From Rheinheimera pacifica (GTDB lineage Bacteria > Pseudomonadota > Gammaproteobacteria > Enterobacterales > Alteromonadaceae), in NCBI RefSeq assembly GCF_024809855.1, contig NZ_JANUEM010000003.1:186001-250000 (forward strand): DNA of 64,000 bases. The letters are read 5' to 3'. A program made the translations under genes and the position numbers. The notes under the pieces were generated by a model. The model saw only the letters and a program-made list of their open reading frames with translations. It was not told where the DNA came from and did not search any database. Of the stretch, positions 9,373 through 19,371 are shown one piece after another. How positions within the stretch are numbered: position 1 is the stretch's first letter; each line of letters opens with the position of its first letter.

Positions 9373-10044
9373 TTACGGCAGCAGCACTAACAACTGCCGC
9401 TCTATGGCAAATACATGCTCGTCATGCTCATTCATATCACGCAGTGCCTGCGCCAGCTTCAGTACGTATTCACTGTTGGGCCCGCTTGGGCCACGGCTTT
9501 TGGCAATATGGGCGGCGATTTCAGCATCACTGGCCGGGCCTAAATAGGCCTCGTTATCGGCACTGGCTAAATACAGCACACCTTCCGTTTCGCCAGATTC
9601 ATGCAGCCAATGCAGCGGGGTAAATACGCGCAAATAACCGTTTTTCTCGCGGTGGTCTAAATGCTCAAAGGTATCTGGTGTAACCTGGTATGCCATACCA
9701 ACACAGCGCGCACCGGGTACTTCAATCAGCGTTAACACCCGGCCTGGCGCATCAGGCGTACCACGATGATCATGCGAGCCCTGCCAAAACCGCCGCTGCC
9801 AGCCATAAATACAGGCCGGTTTAGCGTCCAGATACGCAAAGTCAGTTTTATAAATCAGCGAGCCATAACCAAACAGCCATACAGAGTCGAGGTGATCTAA
9901 AGGCTGGTGCTGTTTATTCAGGGCAATGGTGTTGTGGGACATAATACCTTGTTCTAAGTCTTCTTTAGCTGCTTTCAAGCAGAGTTTAAGATATTCGGGT
10001 TTTATCGTTGCAAGTTGTTTGCGGTAGTGAACGGCAGCAAGCAC
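9373..10044 (-). CDS. chaC: ChaC-like gamma-glutamylcyclotransferase
   Basis: Predicted to cleave gamma-glutamyl peptides such as glutathione, releasing 5-oxoproline. The substrate-binding loop FGYGSL lies near residue 53, and the catalytic glutamate is probably the one in LDHREKNGY. With the GTG start at 10044 (site AAGAGG upstream) the protein has 223 residues, and the distance to FGYGSL resembles E. coli ChaC. An ATG at 9942 would give a 189-residue form that keeps the whole domain. It is followed on the same strand by no partner and lies downstream of xseA. Confidence 0.85.
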   Translation of the reverse strand: MLAAVHYRKQLATIKPEYLKLCLKAAKEDLEQGIMSHNTIALNKQHQPLDHLDSVWLFGYGSLIYKTDFAYLDAKPACIYGWQRRFWQGSHDHRGTPDAPGRVLTLIEVPGARCVGMAYQVTPDTFEHLDHREKNGYLRVFTPLHWLHESGETEGVLYLASADNEAYLGPASDAEIAAHIAKSRGPSGPNSEYVLKLAQALRDMNEHDEHVFAIERQLLVLLP

Positions 10045-10113
10045 ACCACCTCTTGGCTGTTTTTGTTCATTTTTAGCTACGTCTTATTATTTTTGTACCT
10101 ACAGGATAAGTGC

Positions 10114-11451
10114 CTAAACACCATTCAGCTTTATCACCTCGGCATCAAAACCACCTTCTGCCAGTTTTATCGCTACTTTATCCCCGGCTTTTAGCTGCGC
10201 ACTTGAGGTCACCACCTGCTGTTTTTCATCAAAGGTAATACTGTAGCCGCGCGCTAAGGTTGCCAGTGGGCTTACGGTGTTTAGCTGACTGCTTAACTGC
10301 GCCAGTTGTTGTTTGCTTTGTTTTAATTGTAACTGCTGGGCGTTAATGAGCCTGCGCTCCAGCTGATTAATGTGCTGGGTATGCGCCAATAAGGTTTTAG
10401 CCGGTGATAACTGGCGCAGGCTTTTATCTAAGTAAAGCTGCTGTTGCTGCGCAGCCTGAACAGTGCGCTTAGCGCTGGCCGTTAAGCGTAGTTGCAGTTC
10501 ATCCAGCCGCTGCTGCTGTTGTTGCAAACGGCGTTTGGGGTGCAGGGCTAACAAGCGCTGGCTTAAATTCAGTAGCTTAGGCGCGGCGTGCTGCGAGCGG
10601 CTGCGCTGTGCCTGTAACAGGCGGTTTTTTAGCTGCAGTATGCGATCTAATAAATGCGACTGATCCGGTGAGACTAATTCTGCAGCAGCTGAAGGGGTTG
10701 GTGCGCGCACGTCGGCAACAAAGTCGGTTAGGGCAAAGTCAATTTCATGGCCCACGGCGCTGACAATCGGAATAGGGCAGGCGGCTACTGCACGACATAA
10801 AGCTTCATCGTTAAAGCACCATAAATCTTCCAGCGAGCCACCGCCACGGCCAATAATTAATACATCGACTTCGTTACGGCGTATTGCACTGCTAAGCATA
10901 TTGCGAAGCTGTGCCGCAGCGGTTTCACCCTGCACCTGGGAAGGGTAAATAACAACTTCAATACCCGGCGCACGGCGATTCAGCACGGTAACAATATCAC
11001 GCACGGCAGCACCGGTGGGGGAGGTAATAACACCTACGCGCTGCACTTGCGCTGGCAGTGGTTTCTTATGGGCAGGGTCGAATAAGCCTTCGGCCTGCAA
11101 TTTGGCTTTTAGCTGTTCGAACTGTTGTTTTAGCAAACCGGCACCTGCGCTTTCGATAAACTCGGCCAGTAATTGATATTCACCGCGCGGCTCGTACACG
11201 CTGATGCGGGCACGAATAAGCACCTGCTGGCCGTTTTGCGGCCTGAAGCTGCTGTTGCGGTTGGCCATTTTAAACATGGCGCATTTTACCTGGGCGGCGC
11301 TGTCTTTTAATGAAAAGTACCAGTGGCCGCTGGCGGCTGCGACAAAGTTTGATACTTCGCCTTGCAGCCACAGCGTTTGAAACTGCAACTCCAGTGTCAG
11401 GCGTACTTCACTGTTTAAACGGGAAACACTATAAATATCGGGGTTTTGCAT
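10114..11451 (-). CDS. xseA: Exodeoxyribonuclease VII large subunit
   Basis: Large subunit of the nuclease that degrades single-stranded DNA into oligonucleotides. The N-terminal OB fold (about residues 1-100), the central catalytic domain with [15 protein letters not shown] and [11 protein letters not shown], and a long Gln/Leu-rich coiled coil (about 265-395) are all present. It has 445 residues, close to E. coli (456). It is divergent from guaB with a 140-base shared upstream region, the standard gammaproteobacterial arrangement. Confidence 0.96.
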   Translation of the reverse strand: MQNPDIYSVSRLNSEVRLTLELQFQTLWLQGEVSNFVAAASGHWYFSLKDSAAQVKCAMFKMANRNSSFRPQNGQQVLIRARISVYEPRGEYQLLAEFIESAGAGLLKQQFEQLKAKLQAEGLFDPAHKKPLPAQVQRVGVITSPTGAAVRDIVTVLNRRAPGIEVVIYPSQVQGETAAAQLRNMLSSAIRRNEVDVLIIGRGGGSLEDLWCFNDEALCRAVAACPIPIVSAVGHEIDFALTDFVADVRAPTPSAAAELVSPDQSHLLDRILQLKNRLLQAQRSRSQHAAPKLLNLSQRLLALHPKRRLQQQQQRLDELQLRLTASAKRTVQAAQQQQLYLDKSLRQLSPAKTLLAHTQHINQLERRLINAQQLQLKQSKQQLAQLSSQLNTVSPLATLARGYSITFDEKQQVVTSSAQLKAGDKVAIKLAEGGFDAEVIKLNGV

Positions 11452-11515
11452 CTAAAGCTCACAACAACAGCCGGTGCCAGTCAGACTACAAGAGTAACAT
11501 AAAACAAAAAAGCGT

Positions 11516-11544
11516 TTGTTATACGTGCACAAAACCGTTAAAAT
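11516..11544 (+). promoter_or_regulatory. guaBA promoter
   Basis: TTGTTA, a 17-base spacer and TAAAAT, followed by a GC-rich discriminator (TGCGCC) of the kind that confers stringent and growth-rate control. Transcription would start about 40 bases before guaB. Confidence 0.65.
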
Positions 11545-11591
11545 TGCGCCGCAACATTCCCTATCTTTTCAGCCACAGCGAGATTGTTGCA

Positions 11592-13061
11592 ATGCTCAGG
11601 ATCAAACAAGAAGCCCTTACCTTTGACGACGTGTTATTGGTACCGGCGCACTCTACTGTTCTACCTCATACAGCCGATTTACGCACCCGACTGACCAAAA
11701 GCATCACGCTGAATATTCCTATGGTTTCTGCGTCTATGGACACGGTAACCGAAGCCCGTTTAGCCATAGCGCTGGCGCAGGAAGGTGGCTTAGGTTTTAT
11801 TCATAAAAACATGACCATTGAAGAGCAGGCCGCTAACGTTCGTAAAGTTAAAAAATACGAAAGTGGTGTAGTGTCTGATCCGGTAACAGTAACGCCGGAT
11901 ATGAGTATCCGTGAAGTGCAAAGCCTGGCACAGCAATGCGGCTTTTCCGGTTTTCCGGTGGTAGATGCCAACCATAACCTGGTTGGCATTTTAACCAGTC
12001 GTGATATGAGCTTTGAAGCCAACAACAACGAAAAAGTCAGCAATCTGATGACGCCACGCGAGCGTTTGGTCACAGTGCTGGAAACTGCCCCACGTGAAGA
12101 AGCCTTTAAAAAGATGCACCAGCACCGCATTGAAAAAGTGCTGGTAGTTGACGAAGAATTTAAACTCAAAGGCTTAATTACCGTACGCGATTACTACAAA
12201 GCCGCCAGCAAGCCTAACGCCTGTAAAGACGAGTTAGGCCGTTTACGGGTAGGTGCCGCAGTTGGTGTAGGCCCTGGCACCGACGAGCGTATTGCTGCGC
12301 TGGTAGAAGCCGGTGTCGATATTCTGCTGATAGATACTTCGCACGGCCACTCGCAGGGCGTAATTGATCGCGTAAAACAAACCCGTGCCCAGTACCCTGA
12401 TTTACAAATTGTCGCCGGTAATGTTGCCACTGCCGAAGGTGCCAAAGCGCTGGCACAAGCCGGTGCCAATGCAGTTAAAGTGGGTATAGGCCCTGGCTCT
12501 ATCTGCACTACCCGTATTGTTACCGGTTGTGGTGTGCCGCAAATTACTGCTATTTCTGAAGCGGTGATGGGTGTAGCCGGTACTGAAGTCACTATTATTG
12601 CCGATGGTGGTATCCGTTTCTCAGGTGATATTGCCAAAGCCTTAGTAGCCGGTGCTAACCTGGTGATGGTGGGCTCAATGTTTGCCGGTACTGAAGAAGC
12701 GCCGGGTGAGGTTGAACTGTATCAGGGCCGCTACTATAAATCTTACCGCGGTATGGGCTCGCTTGGCGCCATGGCACAGCGTAATGGTTCATCAGACCGT
12801 TATTTCCAGGGCAGTAATAATGCCGAGAAACTGGTACCGGAAGGCATTGAAGGCCGTGTAGCGTACAAAGGTCCGATGGAAAATATTATTCACCAGCAAA
12901 TGGGCGGCCTGCGTAGCGCCATGGGCTTAACCGGTTGCCCAACCATCGACGAGCTGCGTACCAAGCCGGAGTTTGTCCGTGTTACTTCTGCCGGTATGGG
13001 CGAGTCGCACGTGCACGATGTGCAAATTACCAAAGAAGCACCCAACTACCGCTTAGGCTAA
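11592..13061 (+). CDS. guaB: IMP dehydrogenase
   Basis: Oxidises IMP to XMP with NAD+, the committed step to GMP. The start is the ATG at 11592. The frame is open upstream, but that part would overlap the promoter and xseA. The protein has 489 residues: a (beta/alpha)8 barrel split by a tandem CBS pair (about residues 90-205). The catalytic cysteine is Cys305 in [13 protein letters not shown], and the mobile flap is near the C terminus. It is followed after 58 bases by guaA. Confidence 0.98.
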   Translation: MLRIKQEALTFDDVLLVPAHSTVLPHTADLRTRLTKSITLNIPMVSASMDTVTEARLAIALAQEGGLGFIHKNMTIEEQAANVRKVKKYESGVVSDPVTVTPDMSIREVQSLAQQCGFSGFPVVDANHNLVGILTSRDMSFEANNNEKVSNLMTPRERLVTVLETAPREEAFKKMHQHRIEKVLVVDEEFKLKGLITVRDYYKAASKPNACKDELGRLRVGAAVGVGPGTDERIAALVEAGVDILLIDTSHGHSQGVIDRVKQTRAQYPDLQIVAGNVATAEGAKALAQAGANAVKVGIGPGSICTTRIVTGCGVPQITAISEAVMGVAGTEVTIIADGGIRFSGDIAKALVAGANLVMVGSMFAGTEEAPGEVELYQGRYYKSYRGMGSLGAMAQRNGSSDRYFQGSNNAEKLVPEGIEGRVAYKGPMENIIHQQMGGLRSAMGLTGCPTIDELRTKPEFVRVTSAGMGESHVHDVQITKEAPNYRLG

Positions 13062-13119
13062 ACTGTTTACTGTTAATGCGGCTGGGTGATACCGGCCGCT
13101 GTACTTTCTAAAGGTTGCT

Positions 13120-14697
13120 ATGAACAAAAACATTCATCACCACCGTATCTTAATCCTCGATTTTGGTTCGCAATATACCCAGCTTATCGCCCGCCGTGTG
13201 CGCGAAATTGGCGTGTATTGTGAACTGTGGGCTTGGGATGTCACTGAAGAGCAAATCCGTGAATTTAACCCCACCGGTATTATTTTATCCGGCGGCCCGG
13301 AAAGCGTGCACGAGCAAAACTCACCACGCGCGCCGCAATATGTGTTTGACGCCGGTGTGCCGGTGTTGGGCATTTGTTACGGTATGCAAACTATGGCTGA
13401 GCAACTGGGTGGCAAAGTACAAGGCTCAGATTTGCGCGAGTTTGGTTATGCCCAGGTAGAAGTGGTAGCTGAAAACGACCTGTTTGCAAAAATTGAAGAC
13501 CACGTTGGCAGTAACGGCAATGCACTGTTAGATGTATGGATGAGCCACGGTGATAAGGTAGTCCAAATTCCGGCAGGCTTTACTACCTGTGCCAGCACTC
13601 CCACATGCCCGCATGCCGGTATGGTGGACGAAGCGCGCCAGTTTTACGGTGTGCAGTTCCACCCCGAAGTTACCCACACCCGTCAGGGCCTGCGTATGCT
13701 GGAGCATTTTGTGGTGGATATCTGCGGTTGCGACAAACTGTGGACACCGGCGTCGATTATTGAAGATGCCATTATCCGCTTAAAGCAGCAAATTGGTAAT
13801 GATCAGGTTATTTTAGGTTTGTCCGGCGGTGTTGACAGCTCAGTTGTGGCCATGTTGCTGCACCGTGCTATTGGTAAAAACCTGACCTGTGTGTTTGTAG
13901 ATAACGGCTTACTGCGCTTAAACGAAGGCAAGCAGGTAATGGATATGTTTGGCGACCATTTTGGCCTGAACATTATCAAAGTAGACGCCGAACAGCGCTT
14001 TTTAGATGCTTTAGCCGGTGAAAACGATCCTGAAGCCAAACGTAAAATTATTGGCCGTGTGTTTGTTGAAGTGTTTGATGAGCAGGCGCAGAAGCTTGAA
14101 AACGCCAAGTGGTTAGCCCAGGGTACTATTTACCCGGACGTAATCGAATCGGCGGGTTCAGCCACCGGTAAAGCGCATGTGATTAAATCGCACCACAACG
14201 TTGGTGGCTTACCGGCACATATGAAGCTGGGTTTGGTGGAGCCACTGCGTGAGCTGTTTAAAGACGAAGTGCGCAAAGTCGGCCTGGAACTTGGCCTGCC
14301 ATACGACATGCTGTACCGTCACCCGTTCCCGGGGCCGGGTTTAGGCGTGCGAGTACTGGGTGAAATTAAAAAAGAATACTGCGACATTCTGCGCCGTGCC
14401 GATGCCATCTTTATCGAAGAGCTGCACAAGGCCGAGCTGTACCATAAAGTAAGCCAGGCCTTTGCTGTATTCCTACCGGTAAAATCGGTAGGCGTAATGG
14501 GCGATGCACGTAAGTACGACTGGGTAGTATCACTGCGGGCAGTAGAAACTATCGACTTTATGACAGCACACTGGGCACACCTGCCGTATGATTTGCTGGG
14601 TAAAGTATCTAACCGTATTATTAATGAGATCAATGGTATATCCCGTGTGGTATACGATATCAGCGGTAAGCCGCCAGCGACGATTGAGTGGGAATAA
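13120..14697 (+). CDS. guaA: GMP synthase (glutamine-hydrolysing)
   Basis: Converts XMP to GMP with ATP and glutamine. The N-terminal class I amidotransferase has nucleophile Cys86 (GICYGMQ) and the His/Glu pair in QFHPEVTHT. The central ATP-pyrophosphatase has the P-loop LSGGVDSSV near residue 234. The dimerisation domain ends in the conserved KPPATIEWE. It has 525 residues, as in E. coli. It forms an operon with guaB, closed by the terminator at 14714. Confidence 0.98.
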   Translation: MNKNIHHHRILILDFGSQYTQLIARRVREIGVYCELWAWDVTEEQIREFNPTGIILSGGPESVHEQNSPRAPQYVFDAGVPVLGICYGMQTMAEQLGGKVQGSDLREFGYAQVEVVAENDLFAKIEDHVGSNGNALLDVWMSHGDKVVQIPAGFTTCASTPTCPHAGMVDEARQFYGVQFHPEVTHTRQGLRMLEHFVVDICGCDKLWTPASIIEDAIIRLKQQIGNDQVILGLSGGVDSSVVAMLLHRAIGKNLTCVFVDNGLLRLNEGKQVMDMFGDHFGLNIIKVDAEQRFLDALAGENDPEAKRKIIGRVFVEVFDEQAQKLENAKWLAQGTIYPDVIESAGSATGKAHVIKSHHNVGGLPAHMKLGLVEPLRELFKDEVRKVGLELGLPYDMLYRHPFPGPGLGVRVLGEIKKEYCDILRRADAIFIEELHKAELYHKVSQAFAVFLPVKSVGVMGDARKYDWVVSLRAVETIDFMTAHWAHLPYDLLGKVSNRIINEINGISRVVYDISGKPPATIEWE

Positions 14698-14713
14698 TTT
14701 CCTGAAATGAAAC

Positions 14714-14741
14714 AAAAGGCCAGCGCAATACTGGCCTTTTT
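14714..14741 (+). terminator. Terminator after guaA
   Basis: AAAAGGCCAG and CTGGCCTTTT pair around a 7-base loop and are followed by T residues. Confidence 0.85.
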
Positions 14742-14785
14742 GCTATAACAGCTGAGGTTATTTTGCTTTTGGCAGAGAGAGCATC

Positions 14786-15160
14786 ATGTCTGAATTAAGC
14801 GGCCGGATTGGCCAGATTGCACTGACGGTCAGCGATGTGGAAAGCGCGCTTGGCTTTTATCGCGATATCTTAGGCTTGCCGTTTTTATTTCAACCCTCAC
14901 CACAGCTGGCGTTTTTACAGGCCGGCGCTACCAGGCTGATGCTCAGTGCGCCGCAGGGCGCTGGTGCAGTGGGCGCTAACTCGGTTTTGTATTTCAGTGT
15001 TACCGATATCAGTGCAACCTACGAGGCGATAGTCGTCAAAGGTGCTAAGCCAGAGCGCGAGCCGCAATTGGCGGCGAAAATGCCGGACTATGAGCTGTGG
15101 CTGGGGTTTGTGCGTGACCCGGATGCAAATCTGGTGGGCCTGATGGAAGAAAAACGCTAA
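14786..15160 (+). CDS. VOC (glyoxalase/bleomycin resistance fold) protein
   Basis: A 124-residue single-domain vicinal-oxygen-chelate protein. The paired beta-alpha-beta modules begin with RIGQIALTVSDVESALGFYRD and end with VRDPDANLVGLMEE, typical of the glyoxalase superfamily. The family contains lyases, dioxygenases and antibiotic-binding proteins, and the substrate cannot be named from sequence. It lies 16 bases upstream of an SRPBCC protein gene on the same strand, so the two are probably one transcript. Confidence 0.85.
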   Translation: MSELSGRIGQIALTVSDVESALGFYRDILGLPFLFQPSPQLAFLQAGATRLMLSAPQGAGAVGANSVLYFSVTDISATYEAIVVKGAKPEREPQLAAKMPDYELWLGFVRDPDANLVGLMEEKR

Positions 15161-15176
15161 CAGCGGAGAGCGGACA

Positions 15177-15626
15177 ATGCGTAATGTAAAACAACTTCAC
15201 TTCAGTATTGTGATTAATGCACCGGTGCAAACGGTGTGGCAGCGGATGTTGTCTGACGTTGGTTACCGCAACTGGACCTCGGCCTTTTGCGAAGGCTCGT
15301 ATTTTAAAGGCAACTGGCAGCAGGGGGAAACCATACGGTTTTTATCGCCGTCGGGTGATGGCATGGTAGCAACGATTGCTGAACATAAACCACTGGAGTT
15401 TATCTCGATTAAACACCTCGGTTTTATCGTTAATGGCCAAGATGATTTTGATAGCGAACAGATAACCAGCTGGGCACCGGCGTTCGAGAATTACCGGTTT
15501 CGGGCGGCAGAAAGCGGTACAGAAGTTAGCATAGAGCAGGATATCGCGCCCGAGTATGATCAATATATGCAGGATACTTGGCCCAAGGCGCTGCAAAAAC
15601 TCAAGGTGCTATGTGAGCAGAGTTAA
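15177..15626 (+). CDS. SRPBCC (START/AHSA1-like) domain protein
   Basis: A 149-residue protein with the START-like helix-grip layout. It opens with the strand and helix FSIVINAPVQTVWQRMLSD and closes with a long C-terminal helix (YMQDTWPKALQKLKVLCEQS). Members bind hydrophobic ligands or assist Hsp90-type systems. The specific role is unknown. It follows the VOC gene after 16 bases behind a GGAGAG site. Confidence 0.8.
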   Translation: MRNVKQLHFSIVINAPVQTVWQRMLSDVGYRNWTSAFCEGSYFKGNWQQGETIRFLSPSGDGMVATIAEHKPLEFISIKHLGFIVNGQDDFDSEQITSWAPAFENYRFRAAESGTEVSIEQDIAPEYDQYMQDTWPKALQKLKVLCEQS

Positions 15627-15837
15627 ATGCTGCATTAGCGCTGAAATAGTGCTTTAGAGGCACAATAGCTCTGTACTTTCCTGTGCCAGCAATAACAGAC
15701 AGATTTGCACAAATAATTAATAAATCACTATTAAGCTGAGCACTAAACACTTAGTATTGGGCTGTTATTACAGTCTATTGCCACCTGAGTGTGCATAAAA
15801 CTGATAATTGTTAACCGACTGATATGAGATTTGAGCT

Positions 15838-17172
15838 TTGCTATCGATATTACTTGTAGATGATGACCACGAATTCACCGAGGTGGCTTCCCACATTATA
15901 GATTTTCTGGGGCATACCGTGTCTGTCGCTGGCAATTTAGCTGAAGCCAATGAATGGTTGGAGCACAATAGTTTTGACCATATTCTGCTCGACTTTATGC
16001 TGCCAGATGGTAGTGGTATTCATTTGATGGATAGAGTTCAGCACCTGTTTCCTGTTCCCAAAGTTACTTTTATTACCGGACACCCGTCGGTGAAATCCAT
16101 TATCGCTGATTTGTGTGGGCCCAAAGTAGATTATTTACTAAAGCCAATACAGCGTGAGTGTTTAGAACGGGTGCTAAACCCGACCAGGCCAAAAGCCAAA
16201 AAGTCTTCTGCTTCTCAATCTGAGCTGCACTTTGGTTGCCTGATTGGTGAGTCGGCGCCGATGCAAGCGCTGTACACCATGATTGAGCGTGTCGCCGCAT
16301 CGAATGCTAACGTGATGTTGTTGGGGGAAAGTGGTGTAGGTAAGGAGCTGGTAGCCTCCGCTATTCATTATGCCAGCACAACAACCGGTGCTTTAGTTGC
16401 CACAAATTGTGGCGGCTTATCAAAAGAGCTGATTAGCAGCGAGCTGTTTGGCCATGAGAAAGGTGCTTTTACCGGTGCTGTGGCGCAAAAAACCGGTGTT
16501 TTTGAACGCGCTCAGGGTGGCACACTGTTTTTAGATGAAGTAACAGAAATGCCGCTTGATATGCAGCCGCATTTACTGCGGGTATTAGAGACAAAAAAAA
16601 TTGTGCGGGTAGGTGGCAGTAAAGAAATTGCCGTAGATTGCCGGGTAGTATCGGCTACTAACAGAAGCCTGGAAAATATCGCCGAAAAAAATATTCTACG
16701 TGAAGATATTTATTTTCGCCTCGCTGTATTCCCGATTGAAATTCCGCCACTCAGAGAGCGTGCCGCCGATATCCCACTGTTAGCAAAAGCATTTTTAGCC
16801 AGTTTAAATGATGAAAATGGCACAAGCTACCAGTTTAGCAACGCTCAGTTGCAGCGGCTGGCCAGTTTTGATTGGCCGGGTAACGTCAGAGAGCTGCGCC
16901 ACACTGTGCACCGCGCTTACATTATGAGCGATCCTGCTAAGAGTGAAATTGAACTGCCTGCCTCGTTTGCCTCTCCGTTTTCTGCAGTACAGAAAGAAAC
17001 AACCGGCCTTACAGCAGGTAAAACCATTGATGAAGTCGAAAAAGAGTTAATTTATCTGACATTAAAAAAAGTTGGCGGCAATAAAGCGATGGCAGCTGAC
17101 ATGTTGGGAGTCAGTGTAAAAACGCTGTACAACCGCTTAAGTGCCTATGGCGGCTTAGGGGAATTTAGCTAG
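15838..17172 (+). CDS. Sigma-54-dependent response regulator (NtrC family)
   Basis: A 444-residue transcriptional activator. The receiver has acidic residues Asp8-10, phosphoacceptor Asp52 (LLDFMLPDG), Thr80 and Lys102. The AAA+ domain has Walker A GESGVGKE (163-170), the sigma-54-contacting GAFTGA loop (209-214) and Walker B GGTLFLDEV (227-235). A Fis-type helix-turn-helix ends the protein (GNKAMAADMLGVSVKTLYNR). The start must be TTG at 15838 or later, because a TGA lies two codons upstream in frame. It heads a five-gene signalling cluster and is the only DNA-binding member. Its target promoters are not evident. Confidence 0.93.
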   Translation: MLSILLVDDDHEFTEVASHIIDFLGHTVSVAGNLAEANEWLEHNSFDHILLDFMLPDGSGIHLMDRVQHLFPVPKVTFITGHPSVKSIIADLCGPKVDYLLKPIQRECLERVLNPTRPKAKKSSASQSELHFGCLIGESAPMQALYTMIERVAASNANVMLLGESGVGKELVASAIHYASTTTGALVATNCGGLSKELISSELFGHEKGAFTGAVAQKTGVFERAQGGTLFLDEVTEMPLDMQPHLLRVLETKKIVRVGGSKEIAVDCRVVSATNRSLENIAEKNILREDIYFRLAVFPIEIPPLRERAADIPLLAKAFLASLNDENGTSYQFSNAQLQRLASFDWPGNVRELRHTVHRAYIMSDPAKSEIELPASFASPFSAVQKETTGLTAGKTIDEVEKELIYLTLKKVGGNKAMAADMLGVSVKTLYNRLSAYGGLGEFS

Positions 17173-17192
17173 GTGTTAACAGGGAGAATAAA

Positions 17193-17402
17193 ATGTCTGA
17201 TGCAAAAGTAGCTGAGTTAGCTAAGCAAGTACATGATATTCGTAAGCCACTGAATCGGATCTCGATGCAGGCCGAGTTAATTAAGCTGGTGCTGGAAAAC
17301 AATTTACCGCCGCAAAAAGCGCTTGAAGCTGTGGATAAAATACTGCATTCCTGTCAGGACTGCAGCCAGTTGCTGGAACACTTGTTGACGCCACCAGCGT
17401 GA
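17193..17402 (+). CDS. Stand-alone histidine-kinase DHp (HisKA) domain protein, no catalytic domain
   Basis: A 69-residue protein. Residues about 4-35 look like DHp helix 1 with an H-box HDIRKPLN (His14, Pro19, the usual five-residue step). Residues about 38-66 look like helix 2 of the same hairpin (ALEAVDKILHSCQDCSQLLE). There is no ATP-binding domain, membrane segment or receiver. It could act as a phosphotransfer intermediate between the cluster's receivers, or as a dimerisation partner or inhibitor of a kinase. It is spaced 20 bases after the regulator and 23 before the CHASE3 kinase, with a GGGAG ribosome site, so it is very likely translated. Function is inferred from the fold only. Confidence 0.75.
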   Translation: MSDAKVAELAKQVHDIRKPLNRISMQAELIKLVLENNLPPQKALEAVDKILHSCQDCSQLLEHLLTPPA

Positions 17403-17425
17403 AGTCGTTAAAAAGGGAAGCCTAG

Positions 17426-18910
17426 ATGTCAGGTAATCTGTTAAACGGTGCCCGTACCAACTGGTTTTTACTGGGGTTGGTGATGATGTGCCTGATTGGT
17501 TTCAATGCCTATCTGGCAATCAGTTCTATTAAAGAGTTAACTTATACGCAGACCAGCCTGACTAACACCGGCGATAATATTGTCAAACTTGATGATTTGC
17601 ATTTGTCGGTATTGTCGGCTGAGTCTGGCCAGCGGGGCTATTTGCTGACAGATAATATCATTTATCTGGAACCCTATCAGGCGGCATTAAGCCGGGTAAG
17701 AACACAAATTGCTGAGGTTCAGGCCATTGAATCTGAGATGCCGGAGCAGCAGTTACGCATCAATGAGATTATCCGGCTAGCAGATGCCAAAATAGCAGAA
17801 CTGGCTGAAATCGTCGGGTTGGCGCAGCAAAATAAAGATGAGCTTGCACTCAGATTGCTAAAAACCGATCGCGGTAAGAACATTTACCTGGAGTTTCGGG
17901 CGTTATTTGACGTCACCCGTCAGGCAGAACAATCTTACCGGGAGAACTTACTTCAGCGCCTGACTAAAGGGCGCGACGATGCCAGGCTTAACTTTATTTT
18001 ATCTGGCTTACTAAGCAGTATCCTGGTAATACTGATGCTGATGTTGTCGTTTATTAGTGTAAAGAAAGAGCGGAAATATCTGGCTGCGCTGGAAAGTCAG
18101 AACGAAGAGCTGGCACTAAAAGTGGAAGATCGCACACAGGAGTTGCGCTTGTATTCCGAAGAGTTAAGCCGCAGCAATCGCGAGCTGGAAGATTTTGCCT
18201 TTGTTGCTTCCCACGATTTGCAGGAACCTTTGCGGAAAATTCAGGCCTTTGGTGATCGTCTGGAAGCCTCATTTAGTCAGGAACTGGGTGAGCAGGGCCT
18301 GGATTATATGAAGCGCATGCGTAACGCCGCACAAAGAATGTCGCTGTTAATTAATGATTTGCTGGATTTCTCCCGCATAAATACCCGGGGCCGTGATTTT
18401 GCTCCTACCAATTTAACTGACATTATTAATGGCGCACTGGACGATGTTGAAATTGCAATTGCGGAAAGTAATGCCCAAATCAACATTGGGAATTTACCTG
18501 TAATACAGGCTGACAGCAGTCAGCTTAGCCAGCTGTTTCTTAATTTGTTATCAAACTCGCTGAAGTTTCGCCTGCCGGACAGAGCACCGGTTATTACTAT
18601 TACCGCAGCAGTACACCAGCCGAATATTATGCAGCAGGCTATTTGCCAGGACTGGTATGTCATAACGCTGACAGACAATGGCATTGGCTTTGCAGAAGAG
18701 TATGCTGAGAAAATTTTTACACCGTTTCAACGCCTGCACGGCCGTTCGGAATACAAAGGCACCGGCATTGGCCTGGCGGTATGCCGGCGTATTGTAGAAA
18801 GGCACAGAGGGTTAATTTACGCATCGGGTGAACAGGGATTTGGCGCCACTTTTACATTAATTTTACCTGCCGACGGCACACCGTTTGGCAGCAGGGGAGA
18901 AACTGAATAA
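17426..18910 (+). CDS. CHASE3-domain sensor histidine kinase
   Basis: A 494-residue membrane kinase. The first membrane segment is at about 13-33. It is followed by a periplasmic helical CHASE3 sensor (about 35-185, with ESGQRGYLLT) and a second membrane segment at about 190-211. A coiled coil, a HisKA domain with phosphoacceptor His263 (ASHDLQEPL) and a HATPase domain (DNGIGFA, GTGIGLAVC) follow. The DLQEPL H-box is the phytochrome-like type. The stop overlaps the start of the next gene by one base, showing tight coupling with the Rcp1-type receiver, its probable partner. Confidence 0.93.
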   Translation: MSGNLLNGARTNWFLLGLVMMCLIGFNAYLAISSIKELTYTQTSLTNTGDNIVKLDDLHLSVLSAESGQRGYLLTDNIIYLEPYQAALSRVRTQIAEVQAIESEMPEQQLRINEIIRLADAKIAELAEIVGLAQQNKDELALRLLKTDRGKNIYLEFRALFDVTRQAEQSYRENLLQRLTKGRDDARLNFILSGLLSSILVILMLMLSFISVKKERKYLAALESQNEELALKVEDRTQELRLYSEELSRSNRELEDFAFVASHDLQEPLRKIQAFGDRLEASFSQELGEQGLDYMKRMRNAAQRMSLLINDLLDFSRINTRGRDFAPTNLTDIINGALDDVEIAIAESNAQINIGNLPVIQADSSQLSQLFLNLLSNSLKFRLPDRAPVITITAAVHQPNIMQQAICQDWYVITLTDNGIGFAEEYAEKIFTPFQRLHGRSEYKGTGIGLAVCRRIVERHRGLIYASGEQGFGATFTLILPADGTPFGSRGETE

Positions 18911-19371
18911 TGCCACTTACCAAAACACGGCCGATTACTATTTTAATGGCAGATGATGATGAAGATGACCGCTTACTGACACAGGATGCACTGCGCGAAA
19001 GCCGGGTGCTTAATTCGCTGTATTGTGTCGAAGATGGTGTTGAGCTGCTGGAATATTTACGCAAGGAAGGCAAATACGCCAACGGCGTGCCTTGTCCGCG
19101 CCCCAGTCTGATACTGCTGGACTTAAATATGCCACGCATGGATGGTCGTGAAGCGCTGCACAATATTAAAAATGACGATAACTTGCGCGGTATTCCTATC
19201 GTTATTCTTACCACGTCAAAACAAGAAGAAGACATGGTGCGTGGTTATAACCTCGGCGCGGCGTCGTATATCACCAAACCGGTAAACTTTGAAGGTTTGG
19301 TAGAGCTAATGCGCACCCTGGGTAAGTATTGGGTAGAGTTTGTTGAGTTACCAGTACAAGACGATGACTAA
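18910..19371 (+). CDS. Single-domain response regulator, Rcp1 type
   Basis: A 153-residue receiver with no output domain. It shows the extended acidic pocket MADDDEDDRLL and phosphoacceptor Asp71 in LLDLNMPRMDGRE, followed by Thr in LTTSKQEED and Lys in ITKPVNF. Such receivers are usually partners of kinases with a DLQEPL H-box, which is what lies directly upstream. It overlaps that kinase gene by one base and the following hybrid kinase gene by eight. Confidence 0.92.
   Translation: MPLTKTRPITILMADDDEDDRLLTQDALRESRVLNSLYCVEDGVELLEYLRKEGKYANGVPCPRPSLILLDLNMPRMDGREALHNIKNDDNLRGIPIVILTTSKQEEDMVRGYNLGAASYITKPVNFEGLVELMRTLGKYWVEFVELPVQDDD

Noticed and set aside
9165..9623. Forward 152-codon ORF upstream of and into the chaC-like gene
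   Set aside because: Most of it is antisense to a well-supported enzyme, its protein has no recognisable domain, and its Trp/His/Cys-rich composition is that of a shadow frame.
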